Assembly: GCA_015207365.1 (NCBI GenBank)
Contig: JADEXA010000054.1
Span: 1-50,933 of the forward strand
DNA length: 50,933 nt
Direction: 5' to 3'
DNA from: Vacuolonema iberomarrocanum LEGE 07170
GTDB lineage: Bacteria > Cyanobacteriota > Cyanobacteriia > Elainellales > Elainellaceae
In this document: one piece after another, positions 1 to 7,816 of the stretch
Numbering within the stretch: position 1 is the first letter of the stretch
Layout: each line of letters opens with the position of its first letter
Position numbers and translations under genes: made by a program
The notes under the pieces: generated by a model
The model's database searches: none
What the model was told of the DNA's origin: nothing
Seen by the model: only the letters and a program-made list of their open reading frames with translations

Positions 1-284
1 GCCCAGGGGGGAGCGGGGTCGATGGGGAGTTCTCCGGCGGGGGCTCCGGCATGCTGGGTGACGAGGGTTTGCAGGTGGTCGTGGTAGTGGGCGATCGCTG
101 CCTCCGTATCACAGGGCATATCCACCAACTGCTGCCGTTCCTCGGTCGAAAACTGATTCCAGTGGTGGAGCTTGAGCTTCACGCCACAGGTATCGAGCTT
201 GTATCGCACCTGCATGGGGATGCAGCGCAGCGATGCCACAAAATCGGCTTCAAACTGGAAGTAGGTATCGTTTAGAGCAGTCAT
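1..284 (-). CDS. narM: Nitrate reductase-associated protein, NarM-like (partial)
   Basis: The reading frame opens at ATG 284-282 and runs off the left window edge, leaving 94 codons of the N-terminal part. The protein begins MTALNDTYFQFEADFVASL and has the conserved MQVRYKLDTCGVKLKL stretch of the cyanobacterial nitrate reductase-associated family (Pfam Nitr_red_assoc). These genes usually sit beside narB, as here. In Synechococcus elongatus NarM is needed for active nitrate reductase; that this protein is NarM itself is inferred from similarity and position. It lies downstream of narB on the same strand, separated by a 279-bp gap holding two long hairpins, so co-transcription is possible but not assured. 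Confidence 0.75.
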   Translation of the reverse strand, partial: MTALNDTYFQFEADFVASLRCIPMQVRYKLDTCGVKLKLHHWNQFSTEERQQLVDMPCDTEAAIAHYHDHLQTLVTQHAGAPAGELPIDPAPPW

Positions 285-313
285 GACAAATACTCCTAGC
301 GCGTATAGGTTAT

Positions 314-410
314 ATCAATTCTACGAAAACCAAAACCAGATCATTTTTTGAAAGCCCCGCAGTGCGGGGCTTTCAAAAAATGATCTGTAGTGGGTTCTTA
401 GCGAATTGGT
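314..410. repeat. 97-bp palindromic element (family A, copy 1)
   Basis: A perfect 24-bp inverted repeat (337-360 and 364-387) with a 3-nt AGT loop forms the core. It is flanked on each side by 23 bp that are themselves imperfect inverted repeats ending in ATCAATTC and GAATTGGT, with TA directly outside. A second copy of identical length and layout lies at 28957-29053. The layout resembles a MITE inserted at a TA dinucleotide. It lies between narB and the narM-like gene. Confidence 0.8.
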
Positions 411-505
411 ATTAGCTGCTGGCAGGGTGACGGGGCTGTCTCCGCTGGCTGTCGTCGCTGGGTATGTCCTCATTATGGTGCTACGCACTGGAGGAAAGCC
501 CAATA

Positions 506-544
506 TATTTTGGAAAGCCCCGCAGCGCGGGGCTTTCCAAAATA
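506..544. repeat. Family A hairpin core
   Basis: A perfect 18-bp inverted repeat (506-523 and 527-544) with an AGC loop shares the GGAAAGCCCCGC core of the family A palindromes. It sits 20 bp beyond the narB stop codon. It could act as a transcript 3' end hairpin, but there is no T-tract on the narB strand. The recognisable outer arms of the 97-bp copies are absent here. Confidence 0.65.
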
Positions 545-563
545 ATGCGTAAGGCTGCGATCG

Positions 564-2879
564 CTAACCATGGAAGGTCTGAGCCAGAATGCCACCCATC
601 GATACAGGGTTATAGGCATCTTGATCGCGGTGCTTTGGGGCGTGGGGTGTCAGGGAAACCAGTTGCACCGTGCAGGCTTTGAGTTCGGGCTCTAGGGAAA
701 TGGGGCAGGCTTCTGGATGAGTGAGGGCATTCACTTCGGCATCGTCGCGCCAGAGGAAGCCCCAGTGCATGGGAATGAAAACGGTGCCGGGGGCGATCGC
801 CTTTGTCACTGTGGCTTTTAGCCGAACTTTCCCCCGGCGCGATCGCACCTCCACCCAATCGCCGTCCTCAATGTCGCGCCGCTTCGCATCTCTAGGATGC
901 ACTTCTAGGAACGGGTCTGGATGCATGGCGGCGGTTTTCTCGATGCGTCCGGTGCGGGTCAGGGTATGCCAGTGGCCATACAGCCGCCCGTTGGTCAGCA
1001 CCAGGGGATAGTCGGGGTCGGGGGCTTCTGCCAAACCCTGGGCATGGAAGGCGGCAAACCGGGCGCGTCCATCGGGGGTGGGAAAGCGATAGTTGGTGTA
1101 AAGCCGTTTGTGGGGGGTGTCGTTTTTCTCGGCATCGGCAAAGGGTTGAACGGGGGTGGTGGGGTGGGGCAAGAAGCGTTCCAACACATCGCGCATTTCC
1201 AACTTCTTGACTGCCGTTTGCGAGGGGGCATGGTCGGGCTGCGGCCACTGCAACGGTCCCTCTGCGGCTAAGGTTTCGTAGGTAATGCCCGTTTGGTCGC
1301 ACAAGCGATCGCGGGTTAGCTCGATAAATTCGGTGCGCACCTCGGCGGCAGAGGCAAAGGCAAACTGAGCTTCAAACCCCAGGCGTCGGCCAATATCCGC
1401 GAAGATTTCCCAGTCGGCGCGAGCCTCTCCGGGCGGTTCGCGAAAGGCAGGGCAGAGAGTCACCGTGCGTTCGGAGTTGGTCATTGTCCCCGTTTTTTCG
1501 CCCCACTGGGCTGCAGGCAGCAGCACATGGGCATAGTGGGCGGTTTCGGTGGGGAAGTAGGCGTCTTGCAGGATGGTGAAGGGCGATCGCTCTAGAGCCT
1601 TCTTGGTGCGTTCCAGGTCGGGCATACTGACAGCGGGGTTCGTCGCTGCCACCCACAGCACATTGACTTCGTCCTGCTCTAGCCCCCGAATCATTGCCCA
1701 GGCATCGCGCCCAGGGTGAGGCGAAATGCGTCCGGCAGGCAGATTCCATGCCTGCTCCAGCTCAGCTCGATGATCTGGATTTTTCACCATCCGATAGCCC
1801 GGAAGGATATGGGCTAGGCCACCGGCCTCGCGTCCCCCCATCGCGTTGGGCTGCCCGGTGAGGGAAAAGGGGCCGCAGCCCGGTTTGCCAATGGTTCCGG
1901 TCATCAGGTGCAGGTTGATCAGGGTGCGAACTTTGGCCGTTCCTTCAGAGGATTGGTTGATGCCCATCGACCACAGGGACAGAATGCGATCGCTCTTGCC
2001 CCACAGTTTTGCAACGGCTTCCAGTTGATCCAGCCGAATGCCGCAGCGTCTGGCGACAAGTTCCGGTGGGTAGGACTGGAACACCGAAACGTAATCGGAA
2101 AATCCCCGCGTACATTCATCCATAAACAACGCATCGATATGCCCCCAGCGCAGTAGCAGGTGGGCAATGCCATGCATCAAGTCAATGTCGGTGCCGGGAC
2201 GAATCGCCAGGTGAACATCGGCCGCTTCGGCGGTGGGCGTACGGCGCGGATCGACCACGACTAGCTTCATCTTGCGATCGCGCTTATGGGCTTTTTGCAG
2301 ACGATTAAACACGATGGGATGGCAGTCGGCGGTATTGGTGCCGATTAGAAAAGCCAGGTCGGTTTCTTCCAAATCGTCGTAGCAACAGGGGGGGCCATCG
2401 GAGCCCAGACTTTGCATGTAGCCGGCTACGGCAGAGGACATGCAAAGGCGAGAATTCGCATCGAAATTATTGGTTCCTAAACAGCCTTTGAGTAATTTTT
2501 GGGCAATGTAGTAATCTTCCGTTTGAAATTGCCCAGAGCCATACATGCAAACGCTATCGGCTCCCTTGGTTTGGAGCGCTGAGCGAATTTCGTAGGCAAT
2601 GCGATCGCCCACTTCATCCCAAGTCACTCGTCGAAAGGGTTCGTCCAAGCGATCGCGCAGCATGGGGTGGAGTAATCGATCCTTGTCGAGCGACTCCAGG
2701 ATCGTTGCGCCCTTTACACAGACCATGCCTTTGCTAGAGGGATGGGAGCGATCGCCCCGTACCTTGAAGGCGGGCTTGGAGATAGTTGACTTGGAAGACG
2801 CTTTGGGAGGTGTTGCAACCACTTCTAGGCCACATCCCACCCCGCAATAAGGACAAAGGGTTTTGACAGATTGGGTCAT
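564..2879 (-). CDS. narB: Ferredoxin-nitrate reductase NarB
   Basis: This cytoplasmic molybdenum enzyme reduces nitrate to nitrite with electrons from ferredoxin, the first step of nitrate assimilation. The 771-residue protein opens with the 4Fe-4S motif CPYCGVGCGLEV near residue 10, and the fourth cysteine falls in GMVCVKG. The Mo-bis-MGD binding domains follow (MYGSGQFQTEDYYIAQKL, MGINQSSEGT, LTGQPNAMGGREAGG), then a C-terminal molybdopterin dinucleotide-binding domain (LTNGRLYGHWHTLTRTG). Length and lack of NADH/FAD domains fit the cyanobacterial type. The ATG at 2879 places the first cysteine at the usual distance. It lies downstream of nrtP, separated by a 401-bp gap containing a terminator, so it probably has its own promoter or relies on read-through. 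Confidence 0.97.
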   Translation of the reverse strand: MTQSVKTLCPYCGVGCGLEVVATPPKASSKSTISKPAFKVRGDRSHPSSKGMVCVKGATILESLDKDRLLHPMLRDRLDEPFRRVTWDEVGDRIAYEIRSALQTKGADSVCMYGSGQFQTEDYYIAQKLLKGCLGTNNFDANSRLCMSSAVAGYMQSLGSDGPPCCYDDLEETDLAFLIGTNTADCHPIVFNRLQKAHKRDRKMKLVVVDPRRTPTAEAADVHLAIRPGTDIDLMHGIAHLLLRWGHIDALFMDECTRGFSDYVSVFQSYPPELVARRCGIRLDQLEAVAKLWGKSDRILSLWSMGINQSSEGTAKVRTLINLHLMTGTIGKPGCGPFSLTGQPNAMGGREAGGLAHILPGYRMVKNPDHRAELEQAWNLPAGRISPHPGRDAWAMIRGLEQDEVNVLWVAATNPAVSMPDLERTKKALERSPFTILQDAYFPTETAHYAHVLLPAAQWGEKTGTMTNSERTVTLCPAFREPPGEARADWEIFADIGRRLGFEAQFAFASAAEVRTEFIELTRDRLCDQTGITYETLAAEGPLQWPQPDHAPSQTAVKKLEMRDVLERFLPHPTTPVQPFADAEKNDTPHKRLYTNYRFPTPDGRARFAAFHAQGLAEAPDPDYPLVLTNGRLYGHWHTLTRTGRIEKTAAMHPDPFLEVHPRDAKRRDIEDGDWVEVRSRRGKVRLKATVTKAIAPGTVFIPMHWGFLWRDDAEVNALTHPEACPISLEPELKACTVQLVSLTPHAPKHRDQDAYNPVSMGGILAQTFHG

Positions 2880-3225
2880 TTAAGTGAGCCTCTCAAAAAA
2901 GGGATAAAGAAGAGGAAATTAAACACCAAAATCACAATCAAGTATCGACATCAGGAACAGTTAGGCGTAGCTATAGCGCAATATTTTTAGGAACTTGAAT
3001 GAGCGAACAGGTGGGCGATGTCCACCCTATATGATTTGTCTTTTAGAATCTGTCTTTTAGCGATCGCCTTTCTCATGCAATTACCTGAACGCCTTTGTAG
3101 GGTCGGCATTGCCCACCGAATACTAAATCGCGAATGCTAAATCAGGAGACAGACATTTTCGTAGGGTGGGCATCGCCCACCAAGTGCTAAATCGCAAGAC
3201 AGAAATAGTTTTGGGAAACAACATG
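2880..3225. repeat. narB upstream gap with dispersed GTAGGGTGGGCA-type repeats
   Basis: No convincing gene is present. Three copies of a short dispersed repeat are visible: GTGGGCGATGTCCACC near 3011, GTAGGGTCGGCATTGCCCACC near 3098 and GTAGGGTGGGCATCGCCCACC near 3161. Each is a small inverted repeat (GGTGGGC/GCCCACC), and AAATCGC-type flanks recur between them. I found no GTA-N8-TAC NtcA box in the gap, so the narB promoter remains undefined. Confidence 0.6.
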
Positions 3226-3264
3226 AAAAAAAGAATAGGTTGCAGCACAAACCACAACCTATTC
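3226..3264 (-). terminator. Intrinsic terminator after nrtP
   Basis: A 10-bp inverted repeat, GAATAGGTTG (3233-3242) with CAACCTATTC (3255-3264), is followed on the minus strand by a run of seven T (complement of A 3226-3232). It lies 17 bp beyond the nrtP stop, a textbook rho-independent terminator position. Confidence 0.8.
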
Positions 3265-3280
3265 TCAAAGCCGAGGAATT

Positions 3281-4915
3281 CTAGACTTCTTCACCAATGA
3301 ACTGAGCCGGTGCCGGTGCTGCCGTGGGAACCACCCCGTCAGGGTGCTCGCCTTCATGGAATTCGGCAAAGGAACCTTGGGGTTCTTCCAGGAAGAAGAT
3401 GCAGAGGAATGCAACGATCAACCCGGCAACGCCAAGCACTTGGAAGAAGCCAGCGTTGACGGCTGCCATGTTGGCCACCCCATCCGCACTGGCGGCGGTC
3501 GAGGCATCAACCAGCAGCAATCGAATCGTCAGGTAAGCTACTGCACCCACGTTGCCATAGGCTCCAACGTTCCCAGCAATTTGCCCAGTAATCCGACGCT
3601 TCACCAAAGGAACGATCGCAAAGGTCGAACCTTCAGCCGCTTGCACAAAGAAGGAGCACGCCATCGTCAATAACACTGCAGCGGGGAGCCACCAGTTGCT
3701 GTTTACCTGACTCATCATCAAGTAGCCAATCCCCATACCGACGGTCAGTACAACCATGGTCCACTTACGGCTACCCAGACGGTCAGAAATCAAGCCGCCA
3801 CCCGGACGCGACATCAGGTTCATGAAGGCATAGCAGGCGGCAATGGTTCCAGCGGTCGCTTTGTCGAGGCCAAAGGTGCCTTCAAAGAAGGACGGTAGCA
3901 TCGTCACAACGGCCAGTTCCGAACCAAAGTTAACAATGTAGGTGAGGTCAAGAATGGCAACTTGTTTGAACTTGTAACGGTCTTCGGGGGGATAACGCTT
4001 TGTGCCATTCAGCAGGTCTTTGTTCACTGCCCAGCAGTTGTAAGCCTGGAACAGGAATAGTCCGACAAGAAGGGCGATCGCAATCCACATCCCCGTCATT
4101 GTCAGGAACTCGACCCGTGTCAAGCGCCAAGCCAGCACCATCAAGATGACCGTAAGGGGAATGTTCATGACCATCATGAACCAGAAGTCGCGGACGGAGG
4201 TTACCTCAATCCCACGGGCGCTTTGGGGACGCTGATAAACCTTGCCAGGAGGCGTGTCCGTCACGTTGAAGTAATAGAACACACCATACAGAGCCGCAAC
4301 AATTCCCGTACCCATGATGGCGGCTCGCCAGTTCAGAATATCGGTCTGAAAGGAAGGGAACAGCAATACGCGGAACCCTTCGGCTTCAGGGAACTGAAAG
4401 GCACCCGGCAGGAAGGCCATAGACAGGCCAAAAATTACCATGGTGAAGGCGGAAAAGGCCGAGCCAAAGTTACCCCAGCCGCCATAAACTCCTTCAGCAG
4501 TTCCTACTTCCTTGGGCGGGAACCATTCTGCTGTCATACGGATGCCGATGACAAATCCAGCACCGACCAAACCCATCAACAGGCGGCCAAAGACCAACTG
4601 TCCAAAGCTTTGGGCGGTGGCAAAGATGAAGCAGGGAATCGCCGCGTAGATCAGCAACAACGAGTAGGTCAAGCGAGGCCCGTACTTGTCCAGCAGCATC
4701 CCAATGATGATGCGAGCGGGAACGGTGAGGGCAACGTTGCACAGGCCGATGGTGCCCAATTGCGCAGGGGAAAGGCCAAACTCTTGCCCAATGGTGGTTG
4801 CTAGGGGCGGGAAGTTAAACCAGACTACAAAGGTCAGAAAAAACGCAAACCAGGTGAGGTGCAAAACGCGGTATCGGCCCTGGGTTGCTTTCGTGAACAA
4901 CTCCGTTAGAAACAT
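3281..4915 (-). CDS. nrtP: Nitrate/nitrite permease of the MFS NNP family (NrtP type)
   Basis: This inner-membrane transporter takes up nitrate and nitrite. The 544-residue protein has about 12 hydrophobic segments and the NNP family features: the N-terminal region with WFNFPPLATTIGQEFGLSPAQLG, RIIIGMLLDKYGPR between helices 2 and 3, and the nitrate signature AGFVIGIRMTAEWFPPKEVGTAEG. A second signature, GNVGAYGNVGAVAYL, lies in the C-terminal half. A long hydrophilic insert (about residues 280-320, with NKDLLNGTKRYPPEDRYKF) separates the halves, as in cyanobacterial NrtP proteins. Its position between nirA and narB supports the role. It is used instead of the ABC-type NrtABCD system. It ends in an intrinsic terminator. 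Confidence 0.95.
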   Translation of the reverse strand: MFLTELFTKATQGRYRVLHLTWFAFFLTFVVWFNFPPLATTIGQEFGLSPAQLGTIGLCNVALTVPARIIIGMLLDKYGPRLTYSLLLIYAAIPCFIFATAQSFGQLVFGRLLMGLVGAGFVIGIRMTAEWFPPKEVGTAEGVYGGWGNFGSAFSAFTMVIFGLSMAFLPGAFQFPEAEGFRVLLFPSFQTDILNWRAAIMGTGIVAALYGVFYYFNVTDTPPGKVYQRPQSARGIEVTSVRDFWFMMVMNIPLTVILMVLAWRLTRVEFLTMTGMWIAIALLVGLFLFQAYNCWAVNKDLLNGTKRYPPEDRYKFKQVAILDLTYIVNFGSELAVVTMLPSFFEGTFGLDKATAGTIAACYAFMNLMSRPGGGLISDRLGSRKWTMVVLTVGMGIGYLMMSQVNSNWWLPAAVLLTMACSFFVQAAEGSTFAIVPLVKRRITGQIAGNVGAYGNVGAVAYLTIRLLLVDASTAASADGVANMAAVNAGFFQVLGVAGLIVAFLCIFFLEEPQGSFAEFHEGEHPDGVVPTAAPAPAQFIGEEV

Positions 4916-5351
4916 TGACGTTCTCTTCCTTAGGTTTTGTGACTCGATAAACGTGAACAGATACGGGAATTCAGGTACGCGAATTCGGGCAGCGAAAATG
5001 AATCAATCCAAACAACTCGATCCTTGGGTGGATGAAAGAGCATCCTCACAGCAAGCTTTGTTGGCAGAACTTCCTTAAAATTGAGATGAGAAGCCCTATA
5101 ACAACCCGATTTCGGGTTGCCGATGCTCTAGAACGGCGATCGCAAAACGTCGGTAATCCAGGCGGTATGCCGTTAGGGAACCGGAGCTAGACGATGGGTG
5201 GGGATCTAGATGCGGTCTTCGAAACCGCCTCATTGAGGGTGTCAATCATGGTTTTTCCTCACTAAGAATCGGAGCCAAGGCTACATCGGTAGACTGGCCA
5301 ATTGAATAAATAAAAATGGCTGAAATTAGCGCGATCGGGACGTTTGCGGGT
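4916..5351. other. nirA-nrtP intergenic region
   Basis: This 436-bp gap holds no long frame. Visible items are a 7-bp hairpin at 5103-5118 (AACCCGA/TCGGGTT) and a 20-codon frame on the minus strand (5187-5249) preceded by a GAGG ribosome-binding site, described separately. No GTA-N8-TAC box was seen, so nrtP may be transcribed mainly from the nirA promoter. Confidence 0.5.
5187..5249 (-). CDS. Possible 20-residue leader peptide upstream of nrtP
   Basis: ATG at 5249-5247 opens a frame encoding MIDTLNEAVSKTASRSPPIV and ends at TAG 5189-5187. A GAGG motif seven bases before the ATG is a plausible ribosome-binding site. It lies on the transcribed strand between nirA and nrtP. There is no recognised homologue, and short frames of this size with a Shine-Dalgarno match occur by chance, so it is only a candidate. 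Confidence 0.2.
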   Translation of the reverse strand: MIDTLNEAVSKTASRSPPIV

Positions 5352-6893
5352 TCAACCGTTTGGATGCGCCGCAAATTTCTCGATTAACAGTTCCCTTAAG
5401 ACTGGCTTTAAGTCCTCACAGGGAATTCCTTTCATCACCTTCTCTCCTAACTGAGCGTCTTTGCCGACTTTGCCACCCGTATAGATATCGACCCCTTCGA
5501 CAGTCTTGCCGTCCTTGCGAACTTTTGTGCCCATTAAGCCAATGTCGGCGACCTGGGGTTGGCCGCAGGAATTGGGGCAACCCGTCCAATGAATCCGTAC
5601 GGGGCGCGACAGAGAAAGCTCTGCCTCCAGTTCCTGAACCATCGCCACCGCCCGCTGTTTGGTCTCGATCAGAGCAAAGTTGCAAAACTGGGAGCCCGTG
5701 CAGGAAACGAGCGATCGCTCCAACATGCTTGGCTCCAGGGAAAACCGCTGCAACAACGGCTCTTGCTTTAACAACTCCACCCGCGAATCGGGGATATGGG
5801 GAATAATCACGTTTTGCTCCACCGTCAGACGAATCTCGCCGCTGCCATAGACATCCGCCAAGCGAGCCAACGCAAACATATCCTCGGCGGTCAGACGCCC
5901 CACGGGGACATGCAGCCCGGCATAATTCAACCCGGGTTGCTGCTGGGGATACAACCCGATGTGGTCGCGCTTATCCCAATCGATCTCATCTTCGGGAGCT
6001 GCTGTGAGTAGCGGTTTGCCGTAGGCTTCCACGACAGCGGTGCGGAAATGGTCGACTCCCAACTCGTCGATCAGCCACATCAGGCGAGATTTCTGGCGGT
6101 TGGCGCGATCGCCAGAATCCCGAAAGACCTCCAGGATGGCACGCGATAGATCCACCACATCATCCGTGGGTGGAACCCAAGCATCCAGCGGGATAGCGGC
6201 CTCACAGCGCTTGGCCGAGAAGAACCCGCCGACCAGCACATTGAAGCCCAACTCGCCCTCCCGATAGGCAGGGACAAAGGCAATGTCATTGATTTCCGCA
6301 TGGACAGAGTTGTCGCGTCCCCCTTCCACAGCAATGTTGAACTTGCGAGGCAAATTGGTAAATGCCGCATTCCCTTCACCATTGTTGGTGATCATGTCCT
6401 GGAGTTTGTAGACTAGCCCTCGCGTGTCGATCAGCTCGCTGGCATCCAACCCGGCGACGGGGGAACCTGTGATATTCCGTACGTTATCCATCCCCGATTG
6501 CATTGAGGTCAGCCCAACGGCGTGAAAGCGTTCGAAAATATCGGGAATATTTTCAAGCCAAATGCCGCGCAGTTGAATGTTCTGGCGAGTTGTAATGTCG
6601 GCGCTACCCGCGTCTCCATAGCGCTGCACAGCTTCTGCCAACACCCGCATTTTTTGACTGGAAAGGAGTCCGTTTGGGGTACGCAGCCGCAGCATAAACT
6701 GACCGGGTGTAACCGGACGGAAGAAGATGCCGAGCCACTTGAGCCGTTGGGTTAGGTCAGTTTCATCGACAGATTCCCAACCCATTTCGGCAAAGCGCTG
6801 AAGTTCTTCTTTGACGGCTAGCCCATCTTTCTCGGCTTTGAATCGCTCGAATTTATTCAGCTTTCCAGTTGTTTGGGGTGCTGTACCAACCAC
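5352..6893 (-). CDS. nirA: Ferredoxin-nitrite reductase NirA
   Basis: This enzyme reduces nitrite to ammonium with six electrons from ferredoxin, using siroheme and a 4Fe-4S cluster. The 513-residue protein has two nitrite/sulfite reductase half-domains in tandem. The cluster-binding cysteines are visible as CTGSQFC and, after the expected spacing, CPNSCGQ. Siroheme-binding residues lie in ADITTRQNIQLRG and GEIRLTVEQNVIIPH. The length is typical of cyanobacterial NirA, without the C-terminal ferredoxin fusion seen in some filamentous strains. The start is GTG (6893), preceded by GAGG at seven bases. It is the first gene of the nitrate cluster and is probably NtcA-activated from the box at 7093-7106. 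Confidence 0.96.
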   Translation of the reverse strand: MVGTAPQTTGKLNKFERFKAEKDGLAVKEELQRFAEMGWESVDETDLTQRLKWLGIFFRPVTPGQFMLRLRTPNGLLSSQKMRVLAEAVQRYGDAGSADITTRQNIQLRGIWLENIPDIFERFHAVGLTSMQSGMDNVRNITGSPVAGLDASELIDTRGLVYKLQDMITNNGEGNAAFTNLPRKFNIAVEGGRDNSVHAEINDIAFVPAYREGELGFNVLVGGFFSAKRCEAAIPLDAWVPPTDDVVDLSRAILEVFRDSGDRANRQKSRLMWLIDELGVDHFRTAVVEAYGKPLLTAAPEDEIDWDKRDHIGLYPQQQPGLNYAGLHVPVGRLTAEDMFALARLADVYGSGEIRLTVEQNVIIPHIPDSRVELLKQEPLLQRFSLEPSMLERSLVSCTGSQFCNFALIETKQRAVAMVQELEAELSLSRPVRIHWTGCPNSCGQPQVADIGLMGTKVRKDGKTVEGVDIYTGGKVGKDAQLGEKVMKGIPCEDLKPVLRELLIEKFAAHPNG

Positions 6894-7064
6894 AATGTTT
6901 CCTCAACTTCGTTTGTGCATTCATTTGGCCTGTGAGCCAACATCTGCCGATATTTTCAAAAACAGCTATCGATGAAAATAATTGAATGGCGAGCGATCTA
7001 ATATTTACGGGATAGGGGCGATCGCACAACGCGTCAAAACCTTATCACCAGAGCATTACAATCC

Positions 7065-7106
7065 CATTTACTGACAATCTAAAGAACAACGAGTTGACGA
7101 GTCTAC
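7065..7106 (-). promoter_or_regulatory. Candidate NtcA-activated nirA promoter
   Basis: On the minus strand GTA-GACTCGTC-AAC (7106-7093) matches the NtcA consensus GTA-N8-TAC at five of six fixed positions and keeps the core GT-N10-AC. Exactly 22 bases downstream lies TAAATG (7070-7065), close to the TAN3T -10 box of class II NtcA promoters with one mismatch. It lies 172 bp upstream of the nirA start. NtcA control of nirA is well established in cyanobacteria; this particular site is inferred. Confidence 0.45.
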
Positions 7107-7489
7107 GTTGTTGCAACCTTTAGCGGACGAGCCAAGAAATGGGCGGTAATCACATAACTTTGCGACGTTGTAGATGAATTCAAACCCATAGACCTGCTTG
7201 TTCAAATTCAATCTAGTCACGCTCAAGGTCAGACATTAGGTATCCATCGTCCTATTCTCCATAGAACCGAATAGAAAAAACCTTTGGCGTTTATCAACTT
7301 GCACCCAAGTTAAGGATTTTGTAGAGGACGTTATGTATCTCAAGAAACAAAATGAAAATTGATGTGCATAAGATGCATGGGTTCAATGCAGTTTTTGAAT
7401 TTAATGGCTAATTTTTCAACGATTGCACGGAAGCCAAGCCAAGTTTGAGAAAAACTATCCCTAGTTCTGCGGAACAAGCTCATTTTTCT

Positions 7490-7570
7490 CCTCATATCAA
7501 ATCCGGTTATATCGTTTGTGCCCGCTGCTTTGCAGCGGGCACAAACGATATAACCGGATTTGATATGAGG
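7490..7570. repeat. Perfect 81-bp palindrome (family B, copy 1)
   Basis: Two 39-bp arms (7490-7528 and 7532-7570) are perfect inverted repeats around a TTT loop. The arms begin CCTCATATCAAATCCGGTT and end GTGCCCGCTGC. Related but shorter copies are at 10221-10320 and 19982-20070. It lies between nirA and the GH13 gene, in a 923-bp gap that otherwise holds only the nirA promoter and a terminator. A fully paired 39-bp hairpin is far more than a terminator needs. Confidence 0.85.
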
Positions 7571-7610
7571 CTGATCTCTGGATGCGAACAATTAAGCCAA
7601 CAATTTGGAC

Positions 7611-7639
7611 AAAAAAAGGGGCAAACAATCGTTTGCCCC
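7611..7639 (-). terminator. Intrinsic terminator for the GH13 gene
   Basis: GGGGCAAAC (7618-7626) pairs with GTTTGCCCC (7631-7639) around a 4-nt loop. On the minus strand the stem is followed by seven T (complement of A 7611-7617). It lies about 180 bp beyond the stop codon of the phosphorylase gene. Confidence 0.75.
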
Positions 7640-7816
7640 GCTTTACTCGGTTTTTCCAGGATTGTTAGTTGAAGTAACAATCACTCAAAACACATGCATT
7701 GTGTTGATGTTGTGGGCGCGATGCATCCGTAACATCAACGAATCTGAGCAAGGTTATGCGAGATTTGCACAGTCCTGATGCAGGGTTGCGTTTTGGTTAT
7801 GACGCGAGTCCTGTTC

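Noticed and set aside
314..544. CRISPR-like repeats
   Set aside because: The repeated units are palindromic elements at irregular distances; no evenly spaced direct repeats with spacers occur here or elsewhere in the window.
4916..5351. NtcA box in front of nrtP
   Set aside because: No GTA-N8-TAC or GT-N10-AC with a properly placed -10 box was found in the gap.
7340..7672. Frames of 75-83 codons on both strands across the 7490-7570 palindrome
   Set aside because: They mirror each other because the palindrome is read in both directions (shared stretch IKSGYIVCARC); this is a repeat artefact, not a gene.
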